Assembly: GCF_014192515.1 (NCBI RefSeq)
Contig: NZ_JACHYB010000001.1
Coordinates: forward strand, 1,488,001 to 1,552,000
Source of the DNA: Microbacter margulisiae
GTDB taxonomy: Bacteria; Bacteroidota; Bacteroidia; Bacteroidales; Paludibacteraceae
DNA: 64,000 nt
Direction: 5' to 3'
Shown here: positions 35,141 to 42,939 of the stretch, in pieces
How the letters are laid out: each line of letters starts with the position of its first letter
Position numbering within the stretch: the first letter of the stretch is position 1
Translations under genes and position numbers: made by a program
The notes under the pieces: model-generated
Seen by the model: the letters and a program-made list of their open reading frames with translations, nothing else
Told to the model about the DNA's origin: nothing
Database searches by the model: none

Positions 35141-36591
35141 CAATGTCATTAAGTTAAGGCCATCAGAAAGTATTTTTATTGTTTTTCAGCAACTTCGGTT
35201 TACCTCTTTTTCTGTATTTGTCAGTATCTCTTTCAAATCTTCTATTTGGTCGTATTGGTATCGTGTGTTTTTTAAACAACGCTTTGAGTTCTGATACTAT
35301 TTCGTTCATATCCTTTTCCGAGAAAAACAGTAAAATTATCCTGTCTTTGAGAAAGCCGTATGATAAATTGCTATTGACTTTGTATTGATATTGATATTTG
35401 GTTGATTCTTTGGCTAATTCATCATTTATGTCTCCAACGATTAAACTCTGAACGTTTGACACAAATAAGGCTGCATAAAAATCCTGCAATATACAATGCT
35501 CTGAATAGCCTGAAAAATGTTCTATTTTTATCTTGTTCTTCAATTCATCATAAAACGTTTCTACTCCCCACCTTAAAAAATACAGTTCTTTAAATAAAGA
35601 GACTGGATATTTTTTTGAATCAAACAAAGAAGTTATCAGTATTTCTATTTCTCCATCAGGTAGTTCAACCCGAACCAACCGAACTTCTTTGAATGCATTC
35701 TTCGAATACGGTTTATCCGACAGTTTTATGTTCTTTCCAGGTTGCATTCGAGCAATAGCTGACTGTAGTCCACTCTGGTAAAATTCCCGGGTGAGGTTAC
35801 TAAAATCAGCTTTAACCCGGATGAGAAAATCTACTCCTTTTTCAAAATGCTCATAAATCAAATTGAAAGAAGGATAACCTCTATCGTAAATAATCAAGTC
35901 GTTAGCTTTTGCAAAAACCAAATGATTCAACGCCAAAACACTCTCTCCAGTTGACAGTGGAGCTAAAACACCATCCAGGACAAACCGATTCAAAACATCG
36001 TACAATACCGATATTCTTGCCTGTACCACTCCTGTTTCAGATTGGTTTTTAGTCCTGCCATAAATGCTTTCCAACTCCTGAGTATCGGGCAAAACCAATC
36101 TTGACCCATCAATAGCCAACAACCTAAATCCATTCCAGAGCTTTATCGATGCATCATTGTCTGTATAAAACTCCTCAATCAAACTATCTGAAAGTGATTT
36201 AAATACTTCAGGTTTTATTTTTTTTCGATACTGTACAAAAGCACTTTTTGTAATACCATTTATCGAAGCACCAGGCATATTGTACTTTATGAAACTAATA
36301 AAGTTAGCTATCTCAACCGAAAGACTTTTAGTGAGAAAATTTATCATAAAGACAATGGTGCTGTGAAATGATTGCTTCCTGTTTCTTGTAAAATCTGTCT
36401 CTAACATTCTGAACTTTAAAACTATTTCCTGCGAAAATACTCTTTTCCTTATCAGTTCCAATATACTTTCCGGCGTTTTTTTTCATGATAATAACTATTT
36501 GATTCTGAAACAAATATACAAAAAATAACTCATATACACAAGCGTTTATTGTTGATAATCAGATAATTATATCGCTAACTTAATGACATTG
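35141..36591 (-). mobile_element. IS4-family insertion sequence, 1451 bp, complete
   Basis: Terminal inverted repeats CAATGTCATTAAGTTA (16 bp, perfect) at both ends. It is flanked by a 10-bp target duplication GGCGCACGCC at 35131-35140 and 36592-36601, the size expected for the IS4 family (10-12 bp). It carries one intact transposase gene. Perfect ends and duplication point to a recent insertion. Confidence 0.93.
35163..36461 (-). CDS. IS4-family DDE transposase
   Basis: Transposase of 432 residues. DDE residues are seen in FRLLAIDGSRLVLPDTQELE (first Asp), LIIYDRGYPSFNLIYEHFEK (second Asp, DRGYP) and LRWGVETFYDELKNKIKIEH (Glu). The last stretch fits the YREK signature of IS4 (Y-2-R-3-E-6-K). 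The N-terminal helical domain is intact and the basic C-terminus (NRRFERDTDKYRKRGKPKLL) is typical. It fills nearly the whole element. Confidence 0.93.
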   Translation of the reverse strand: MELIRKRVFSQEIVLKFRMLETDFTRNRKQSFHSTIVFMINFLTKSLSVEIANFISFIKYNMPGASINGITKSAFVQYRKKIKPEVFKSLSDSLIEEFYTDNDASIKLWNGFRLLAIDGSRLVLPDTQELESIYGRTKNQSETGVVQARISVLYDVLNRFVLDGVLAPLSTGESVLALNHLVFAKANDLIIYDRGYPSFNLIYEHFEKGVDFLIRVKADFSNLTREFYQSGLQSAIARMQPGKNIKLSDKPYSKNAFKEVRLVRVELPDGEIEILITSLFDSKKYPVSLFKELYFLRWGVETFYDELKNKIKIEHFSGYSEHCILQDFYAALFVSNVQSLIVGDINDELAKESTKYQYQYKVNSNLSYGFLKDRIILLFFSEKDMNEIVSELKALFKKHTIPIRPNRRFERDTDKYRKRGKPKLLKNNKNTF

Positions 36592-36686
36592 GGCGCACGC
36601 CTTCCCCTATTTTAATCCATTCTTTTTCCTGTTCAATCAGAAATGTATCGCTTTTCGTTCTCATTTTATCAAAATATGAAGTGAAG

Positions 36687-37517
36687 TCATCTTGACTTTT
36701 TCTGTTTAGTAATTTTCTTAAGTAGTATCACGATAAAAGCGATAAGGTTAAAGCTTTGCCAACTGGAGCAAGTAACATCAAATCTGTTCAATAGAGATCT
36801 GAAACTATCCATCCATGCATTGGTTCTTTCTATGCAATAGCGTTGCTGATAGAGCAATTCATCGAAGAATATATCATCCGTATGTGCTGCGTTACGCCAG
36901 TTAATAGCGATGTTGGGTATTATTTCATGGGAAGAACAGAATTCTCTGAACTCCGCAGAGTCAAAACCTGCATCGGCATTAAGAAAAAGACCATCAACTC
37001 TTATATCGGAGTTATTCAGCGAATCAATAATGTCGGTAAAACGTTCTTTAATTTGATGTAAATCATTGTGATTCCCTTCTATCGGGTCTGATATGGCCAA
37101 TGGGATACCTTGTCTGTCTGTAAGATAAAGAGCATTGGTAGTCTTCCTTTTCTTCCGACCCTGATAAGCAACCTGTTCTCCTCCACGTAATGCGGGGGTA
37201 TGGCTGCCATCCAAATCAACACTGGACATGTCCAATGAGGCTCTGTATTTATTCAATAAACCAAACCAGATTTGTTGTAACACTCCTGATTTACACCATG
37301 TACGAAAATAACCGAAAACAGTCTTATAATGCAATACGACATTAGAAAATAAACTTTTAACGGGCAACATATGCCATTGACAACCTGTTTTTAATTTGTA
37401 CAATATGCAGTTAACAATCTCGGCGATATCACACTTTGTCCTGAACCCTCTCTTGGGTACAGGGATGAATGGCACTATTTCTTTATTTATTGTATCTTTG
37501 TCGAGTACTAAGTACAT
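36687..37517 (-). CDS. IS5-family transposase
   Basis: Transposase of 276 residues. An N-terminal DUF4096-like domain (VPKRGFRTKCDIAEIVNCIL, YKLKTGCQWHMLP) is followed by the DDE core: SSVDLDGSHTPALRGGEQVA (first Asp), GLFLNADAGFDSAEFREFCS (second Asp) and YCIERTNAWMDSFRSLLNRF (Glu, ERTNAW motif of IS5). It is intact from start to stop. The stop codon (36687-36689) lies at or just outside the inverted repeat, so the reading frame ends on flanking DNA. It lies 22 bases beyond the start codon of the broken cupin gene. Confidence 0.9.
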   Translation of the reverse strand: MYLVLDKDTINKEIVPFIPVPKRGFRTKCDIAEIVNCILYKLKTGCQWHMLPVKSLFSNVVLHYKTVFGYFRTWCKSGVLQQIWFGLLNKYRASLDMSSVDLDGSHTPALRGGEQVAYQGRKKRKTTNALYLTDRQGIPLAISDPIEGNHNDLHQIKERFTDIIDSLNNSDIRVDGLFLNADAGFDSAEFREFCSSHEIIPNIAINWRNAAHTDDIFFDELLYQQRYCIERTNAWMDSFRSLLNRFDVTCSSWQSFNLIAFIVILLKKITKQKKSR

Positions 37518-37601
37518 GGGGAAGAGTGGTGTTTTATAGTTTTGCTTTTCATAAAACGGCTCTTCCCTTTTTTTAGTATTTAAAGCTTGTAAAAGTCAAG
37601 A
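36690..37601 (-). mobile_element. IS5-family insertion sequence, about 912 bp
   Basis: Short inverted ends TCTTGACTTTT at 36690-36700 and AAAAGTCAAGA at 37591-37601 bracket one transposase gene. No clear target duplication is visible beyond possible 2-4 base matches. Boundaries are therefore approximate. Confidence 0.7.
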
Positions 37602-37684
37602 CGAATTCGTATAAATTTACTATCCGCACAAAAAAAAACAAGCTGTTTTCCCAGATTGAAAAGCAGCTTGTTAGAAAATAAAGA

Positions 37685-38131
37685 TTATTCAATCGAAATT
37701 TGTTTGCTGGGTTTTGGCTTTTCTTCTTCTTTCTTTGAAATAACCACTTTCAAAATACCATTTTCATACTTGGCCGAAATACTTTCACTGTCAGCACTGG
37801 CAGGCATCTCCAACGTACGGCTGAAAGATTGATAGCTAAATTCCCGGCGCGTATATTTTCCTTGTTCTTCTGTTGTATTTTCCTGTTTTTTTTCGGAAGA
37901 AATAGTCAACATTCCGTTATCTAATTCAATTTTGAAATCTTCTTTGTTCATTCCGGGAGCAGCCATCTCAATCTCGAAAGCATCGGGAGTCTCTTTTACG
38001 TTCATGGACGGAAGTGTTGAATTCGGACCCGAAAAATGACGGAGTGACCAATCGAACAAATCCCGATTAAAAAAATCGTTTAAAAAATTCGACCATGCAG
38101 GAACCAAATCATCTCTTTTAATCAGTGCCAT
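37685..38131 (-). CDS. Small heat-shock protein (Hsp20/alpha-crystallin family)
   Basis: ATP-independent chaperone of 148 residues from the ATG at 38131 (MALIKRDDLVPAWSNFLNDF). A perfect Shine-Dalgarno AGGAGGT lies 7 bases upstream, which is uncommon in Bacteroidota and decides this start over the upstream ATG at 38179. The alpha-crystallin domain (about 38-140) has PSMNVKETPDAFEIEMAAPG, KIELDNGMLTISSEKK, the GKYTRREFSYQSFSRTLEMP loop and KYENGILKVVISKK. The C-terminal SKQISIE holds the I-x-I-type anchor. A -7 box is present upstream. Confidence 0.95.
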   Translation of the reverse strand: MALIKRDDLVPAWSNFLNDFFNRDLFDWSLRHFSGPNSTLPSMNVKETPDAFEIEMAAPGMNKEDFKIELDNGMLTISSEKKQENTTEEQGKYTRREFSYQSFSRTLEMPASADSESISAKYENGILKVVISKKEEEKPKPSKQISIE

Positions 38132-38180
38132 AATTACCTCCTTTTTTAATGGATTAAACTTATTTATTTTCATTCTCAAA

Positions 38181-38188
38181 CAAATCTA
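38181..38188 (-). promoter_or_regulatory. Candidate -7 promoter box of hsp20
   Basis: Minus-strand TAGATTTG fits TAnnTTTG, 50 bases before the ATG at 38131. Confidence 0.4.
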
Positions 38189-38699
38189 TCAAAATCTGTG
38201 CCATTTCTCATTTCCTAATAACTCGCAAAGTCTGAATATTGAATCATAAACCCTTACCTCTCCCCCTCTCGTAACTGACAAATTGACAGAATCAACACCC
38301 ATTGATTGCCAGATAACTATTGCTTTTATTTTTTTTAGTCTCCTGATCACAATCTGTTCTTCATCCTAAAAACAGCATTTTCAACATACCAGACAACAAT
38401 ATATCACAAAAATAGCATACTCGTTGTTATTTTGATACCGACAACATGCTTTTTTTTACAAAATATCATTATCCATGAAATATCAACCTGATTTTCTTTT
38501 TCCACAAAAGAACTTTACCTTTGTGGAACAAAAATCAACATTTTATCTTCAAAAATAACAAGCTAATTATCAATGCGTTTTATATAATACCATTCCATAC
38601 AATCATGTTTTGTTGGAAAAACACGAATCCTCACAACGCAAAAATCTTTTGGCAGATTTCCCTTTCGTAATTAACATCTCAATACAAATATAGATTCAC
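38189..38699. other. Divergent intergenic region between hsp20 and gcvP
   Basis: About 510 bases with no gene. It contains the gcvP -7 box at 38516-38523 and is otherwise AT-rich. No glycine riboswitch aptamer could be recognised in the long leader. Confidence 0.4.
38516..38523 (+). promoter_or_regulatory. Candidate -7 promoter box of gcvP
   Basis: TACCTTTG fits TAnnTTTG. It implies a leader of about 170 bases before the ATG at 38700. Confidence 0.4.
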
Positions 38700-41543
38700 A
38701 TGAAAAATGATTCATTTGTCGATCGTCATAATGGCATCACGGGAAACGATTTACCTGTAATGTTGAATGCCATAGGAGTTAAAACCTTAGATAATCTGAT
38801 AGATCTGACAATTCCGTCAGATATAAAACTAAAAAAACCACTTCAGTTACCTCCGGCTATGAGTGAATATGAATATTCAAACCATATTTTATCATTGGCC
38901 GAAAAAAATAAGATATTCAAAACATACATTGGGATGGGATATTATAATACAATAACGCCGGCTGTTATATGGCGCAATGTATTTGAAAATCCGGTATGGT
39001 ACACATCCTACACTCCCTATCAGGCTGAAATTTCGCAGGGAAGGCTAGAAGCGCTACTCAATTTTCAAACGATGGTTAGCGATTTAACAGCACTTCCATT
39101 GACCAATGCCTCATTGCTTGATGAAGCCACTGCCGCTGCAGAAGCCATGACTATGTTCCACAATACCCGAAGCAAAGTTCAGGAGCAAGCCGGAGTGAAC
39201 ACATTATTGGTTGACAAAGAAATTTGGGATCAAACATTATCCGTTTTACAAACGCGATCAGTCCCTCAGGGTATTTCGTTATTGATTGCCGATGTCAGCA
39301 CATTCGATTTCTCGACTCCTGTATTTGGCGCCATTATTCAATATCCAAATGCTAATGGAGACATTATTGACTATGCTTCATTTGTTGAAAAAGCCCATGC
39401 TCATGATTGTCGGGTAGCTGTTGCCACAGATTTATTGGCACTGACACTGTTAACTCCTCCCGGTGAATGGGGTGCTGATGTAGCTTTTGGCTCATCGCAA
39501 CGCTTTGGGATTCCGCTAAGTTACGGAGGACCTTCAGCTGCTTTTTTTGCCACACGTGACTCGTTTAAGCGTGACCTTCCGGGACGGATCATCGGCATTT
39601 CAAAAGACACTCAGGGACGTCCTGTATACCGTTTGGCATTACAAACACGTGAACAGCACATTAAACGCGAGAAAGCCACATCCAACATCTGCACAGCCCA
39701 AGCTTTGCTTGCCACCATGGCCGGATTTTATGCAGTTTATCACGGACCGGAAGGATTGAAAAGAATCGCAAACCGGATTTATCATCACACAGAAACATTG
39801 GCCAAAGTCTTGACATCACTTGGCTTTTATGTCATTAACACCCAATATTTTGACACTTTAAAAATTAGCTGTCCAGCAAAATTCTCATTAAAAACACTGA
39901 GAGAAAGGGCATTGAAACAACAAATTAACCTTCGGTATTTCTCTTCCGGAGAGATCGGTATAAGCATTGATGAAACAACCGGAAATGAAGATATTGCAAA
40001 ACTTATCAAGCTATTTTCGACAACATTAGGGAATATGTCTTCGGTTACCTATTATGAACATAATGATACCACCTTGCCGCTATACCTTCAACGCTCTTCC
40101 CCTTTTCTGCAACAGCCCGTCTTCAATAAATATCACTCTGAAACAGAGATGATGCGTTATATCAAAAAACTGGAACGAAAGGACATCTCATTAGCTCATT
40201 CCATGATTTCGTTAGGGTCGTGTACTATGAAACTGAATGCTGCCGCTGAAATGCTGCCGCTAAATCATCCGGCATGGGGAACAATGCATCCATTTGTACC
40301 ATCAGATCAGGCGCAGGGATACCATGAAATGTTTGCCCGCCTAAAAGACTTTCTATCAGAAATCACTGGATTTCCTGCTGTCACCTTTCAGCCTAACTCA
40401 GGCGCTGCAGGAGAATATACCGGATTAATTACCATCCGCAATTATTTTAAATCCCAAAAGCAATCACAGCGTAACGTTATCTTAATCCCGTCATCAGCAC
40501 ATGGAACTAATCCGGCCAGTGCAGTGCAGGCTGGTTATGAAGTAGTGGTTGTCAACTGCGACGATCGTGGCAATGTGGATGTAGCTGATCTGCGGACTAA
40601 AGCCGAACAACACAAAGAGCAACTAGCCGCTCTGATGATTACATATCCATCTACACATGGCGTTTTTGAAAGTGCTATTCGCGAAATTTGCGATATAGTA
40701 CATAACAACGGTGGTCAGGTTTATATGGATGGAGCAAACATGAATGCCCAGGTAGGTCTTACTTCGCCGGCCACCATTGGGGCCGACATTTGCCATCTCA
40801 ATCTGCATAAAACCTTTGCCATTCCTCATGGAGGAGGCGGTCCTGGTGTTGGCCCGGTTTGTGCAGCCAGTCATTTAGCGCCGTACCTTCCTCAACATCC
40901 TGTTATTGACAATGAAGTCACCTACACAGCTGTTGCTGCAGCTCCTTACGGCAGTGCTGCTATTTACGCCATTTCGTATGGTTATATCTGTATGATGGGA
41001 GCTGAGGGATTGACTGACGCAACTAAAATCGCCATTCTGAATGCAAATTATTTGGCCGCTAAGTTAAAAGACACGTACGGAATTGTCTATAGTGGAGAGA
41101 CCGGACGTGTCGGACATGAAATGATCCTCGAATGCCGTCATTTCAAGGCAACATCAGGCATAACCGAAACCGATATTGCGAAGCGGTTGATGGACTTCGG
41201 ATTTCATGCTCCAACTCTTTCGTTCCCTGTCCATGGCACTTTGATGGTAGAACCAACAGAAAGTGAATCACTGGCAGAACTCGACAGGTTTGTAGAAACC
41301 ATGCTGACCATTTACAATGAAATCAAAGAAATTGAAAATGGCACAGCCGATCGAACAGACAATGTGCTCCTAAACTCGCCACACTGTGAATTTGATGTTA
41401 TGTCCGACGCATGGAGTCATTCCTATTCACGCGAAAAGGCTGCATATCCTTTGGAATGGGTTCGTGAAAATAAATTCTGGTTACAGGTTGGACGTGTTGA
41501 TAATGCCTATGGCGATCGGAATCTTGTCTGTACATGTAAATAG
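38700..41543 (+). CDS. gcvP: Glycine dehydrogenase (decarboxylating), P protein, fused alpha-beta form
   Basis: PLP enzyme of 947 residues that decarboxylates glycine and passes aminomethyl to the H protein. The N-terminal half has YIGMGYYNTITPAVIWRNVF, PYQAEISQGRLEALLNFQTM and FGIPLSYGGPSAAFFATRDS. The C-terminal half has SCTMKLNAAAEMLPLNHPAW, FQPNSGAAGEYTGLITIRNY and the PLP-lysine site LNLHKTFAIPHGGGGPGVGP. Full-length single-chain P protein is usual for Bacteroidota (two chains in firmicutes). The other gcv genes are not in the window. Rex follows 53 bases later with its own promoter. Confidence 0.97.
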   Translation: MKNDSFVDRHNGITGNDLPVMLNAIGVKTLDNLIDLTIPSDIKLKKPLQLPPAMSEYEYSNHILSLAEKNKIFKTYIGMGYYNTITPAVIWRNVFENPVWYTSYTPYQAEISQGRLEALLNFQTMVSDLTALPLTNASLLDEATAAAEAMTMFHNTRSKVQEQAGVNTLLVDKEIWDQTLSVLQTRSVPQGISLLIADVSTFDFSTPVFGAIIQYPNANGDIIDYASFVEKAHAHDCRVAVATDLLALTLLTPPGEWGADVAFGSSQRFGIPLSYGGPSAAFFATRDSFKRDLPGRIIGISKDTQGRPVYRLALQTREQHIKREKATSNICTAQALLATMAGFYAVYHGPEGLKRIANRIYHHTETLAKVLTSLGFYVINTQYFDTLKISCPAKFSLKTLRERALKQQINLRYFSSGEIGISIDETTGNEDIAKLIKLFSTTLGNMSSVTYYEHNDTTLPLYLQRSSPFLQQPVFNKYHSETEMMRYIKKLERKDISLAHSMISLGSCTMKLNAAAEMLPLNHPAWGTMHPFVPSDQAQGYHEMFARLKDFLSEITGFPAVTFQPNSGAAGEYTGLITIRNYFKSQKQSQRNVILIPSSAHGTNPASAVQAGYEVVVVNCDDRGNVDVADLRTKAEQHKEQLAALMITYPSTHGVFESAIREICDIVHNNGGQVYMDGANMNAQVGLTSPATIGADICHLNLHKTFAIPHGGGGPGVGPVCAASHLAPYLPQHPVIDNEVTYTAVAAAPYGSAAIYAISYGYICMMGAEGLTDATKIAILNANYLAAKLKDTYGIVYSGETGRVGHEMILECRHFKATSGITETDIAKRLMDFGFHAPTLSFPVHGTLMVEPTESESLAELDRFVETMLTIYNEIKEIENGTADRTDNVLLNSPHCEFDVMSDAWSHSYSREKAAYPLEWVRENKFWLQVGRVDNAYGDRNLVCTCK

Positions 41544-41556
41544 AAAAAATATTTGT

Positions 41557-41564
41557 TATCTTTG
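41557..41564 (+). promoter_or_regulatory. Candidate -7 promoter box of rex
   Basis: TATCTTTG fits TAnnTTTG, 32 bases before the rex ATG. Confidence 0.5.
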
Positions 41565-41596
41565 CAAAATACCTAGTTATTCAGCAAATTAAAACA

Positions 41597-42235
41597 ATGG
41601 AAAATTCTGTACACTTACCGGAACCTGCGATACGAAGATTACCATGGTATTTGTCGTATGCCAAATTAGCGTTGGAAAAAGGAGAGACAACGATTTCATC
41701 AACACAGATTGCTTTTGCTATTGGCGTAGATTCTTCAGTAGTCGCTAAAGACCTGTCATACATAGATGTAGCAGGAAAGACACGAGTAGGTTATAATACC
41801 TTTACCCTGATTGAAGTTCTGGAAACATTTCTGGGATTTACCAAAAGCCATCCTGCTTTTTTATTTGGCGTAGGACGTCTTGGCGGAGCATTATTACAAG
41901 ACAATGGATTACGTCAATTCGGACTCGAAATTATTGCTGCATTTGATGTGAAATATGAATTAGCCGGCACTAATATTAATCATATTCCTATTCATCATTT
42001 CGACAATATGTGCGAATTGCGACGTAAAACAGGTGTCGACATAGCGGTACTGACCGTTCCTATCAATCGGGCACAAGAAGTAGCTGATTTTTTGATAGAA
42101 GTCAATTTTAAAGCAATTTGGAATTTTACCCCTATCCGCATTAAGGTCCCTGATCATATTGTTGTACAGAACACTTCCATTTATGCACACCTAGCGGTAA
42201 TGTACAACCGTTTGGAACAATTAAAAAACGAATAA
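41597..42235 (+). CDS. rex: Redox-sensing transcriptional repressor Rex
   Basis: NADH/NAD-responsive repressor of 212 residues. The winged helix at the N-terminus (EPAIRRLPWYLSYAKLALEK, then SSTQIAFAIGVDSSVVAKDL) and the Rossmann domain (FLFGVGRLGGALLQ, GxGxxG type; LEIIAAFDV) are clear. DIAVLTVPINRAQEVADFLI and IKAIWNFTP-type residues match the dimer and NADH pocket. It represses fermentation and respiration genes when NADH is low. Length is standard. It begins a close run with the FAH-family gene (50-base gap). Confidence 0.96.
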   Translation: MENSVHLPEPAIRRLPWYLSYAKLALEKGETTISSTQIAFAIGVDSSVVAKDLSYIDVAGKTRVGYNTFTLIEVLETFLGFTKSHPAFLFGVGRLGGALLQDNGLRQFGLEIIAAFDVKYELAGTNINHIPIHHFDNMCELRRKTGVDIAVLTVPINRAQEVADFLIEVNFKAIWNFTPIRIKVPDHIVVQNTSIYAHLAVMYNRLEQLKNE

Positions 42236-42285
42236 ATCACTATCCCGGTATTTCAAAATCCTGATAAAACTCAATCATAATTTAC

Positions 42286-42900
42286 ATGAAAGTTTTTGCT
42301 ATCGGATGGAACTATTTGGATCATAATAAGGAGTTGGCTCATGATGAAATACCCACTGAGCCAACTTTTTTTATGAAAGCAGATACGGCCATCGTAAAAG
42401 ACAACAAGCCGTTTTTCTATCCATCATTTTCACAGGAAATCGACTACGAGACAGAAATCGTTGTTCGCATTAACCGTTTAGGGAAAGGTATTGATGAAAA
42501 ATTTGCCCCGCGCTATTACGGAGAAATCGGATTAGGAATTGACTTTACAGCCCGTGATTTACAGCGACGACAACGTGCTTCGGGTGGTCCGTGGGAAATC
42601 TGTAAATCATTCGATCAATCCGCACCGATAAGTCATTTTCTGAAAGTAAGTCAATTCCAAGACATTCAAAATATCAATTTCCATTTAGCCATTAACGGCA
42701 AAACTGTGCAAACAGGCAATACGCGTGATATGATTTTTCCAATCAATCAAATAATAGCCTATCTCAGCCATTTTTTCACACTAAAGACCGGAGATTTAAT
42801 CTTTACCGGAACTCCTGTCAACGTAGGACCGGTCAACATTGGAGATCACTTACAAGGATTTATCGAAGATAATCTAATGCTCGACTTTTGGGTACGATAA
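42286..42900 (+). CDS. Fumarylacetoacetate-hydrolase family protein
   Basis: Probable metal-dependent C-C hydrolase or decarboxylase of 204 residues. FAH-type metal site EIDYETEIVVRINRLGKGID (E-x-E), GLGIDFTARDLQRRQRASGG (with the D of the third ligand), WEICKSFDQSAPIS, INGKTVQTGNTRDMIF and GDLIFTGTPVNVGPV. Small FAH proteins act on oxaloacetate, acylpyruvates or related 2-oxo acids; the substrate here cannot be told. Its position between rex and porU seems incidental, though it may be co-transcribed with rex. Confidence 0.85.
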   Translation: MKVFAIGWNYLDHNKELAHDEIPTEPTFFMKADTAIVKDNKPFFYPSFSQEIDYETEIVVRINRLGKGIDEKFAPRYYGEIGLGIDFTARDLQRRQRASGGPWEICKSFDQSAPISHFLKVSQFQDIQNINFHLAINGKTVQTGNTRDMIFPINQIIAYLSHFFTLKTGDLIFTGTPVNVGPVNIGDHLQGFIEDNLMLDFWVR

Positions 42901-42909
42901 TTTTATGGC

Positions 42910-42917
42910 TATCTTTG
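42910..42917 (+). promoter_or_regulatory. Candidate -7 promoter box of porU
   Basis: TATCTTTG fits TAnnTTTG, 22 bases before the porU ATG. Confidence 0.5.
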
Positions 42918-42939
42918 ACCTTTCAATTAAATTTCACCC

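Larger units (their letters stand above)
34853..36664 (-). pseudogene. Small cupin gene split by an IS4-family element
   Basis: The N-terminal part (36664-36602) reads MRTKSDTFLIEQEKEWIKIG then EG. The C-terminal part (to 34853) continues VRRQIMGYDGQVMMVKVWFQ, with cupin metal-ligand pattern EHFHSQ and later YVEPDQLHGLICLEEG. Joining them across a single copy of the 10-bp target duplication restores the frame exactly, giving a single-domain cupin of about 116 residues. The IS end supplies an in-frame ATG (ATGACATTGGGC), so a 98-residue protein starting MTLGVRR could still be made. The native upstream region is further disrupted by an IS5-family element 25 bases before the original ATG. The original function (ligand sensing or sugar-related enzyme) is unknown. 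Confidence 0.88.

Noticed and set aside
36328..36513. Small minus-strand frame at the start of the IS4 transposase
   Set aside because: It overlaps the transposase in another frame and resembles nothing.
38524..38699. Glycine riboswitch in the gcvP leader
   Set aside because: The leader is long enough, but the conserved glycine aptamer core could not be found.
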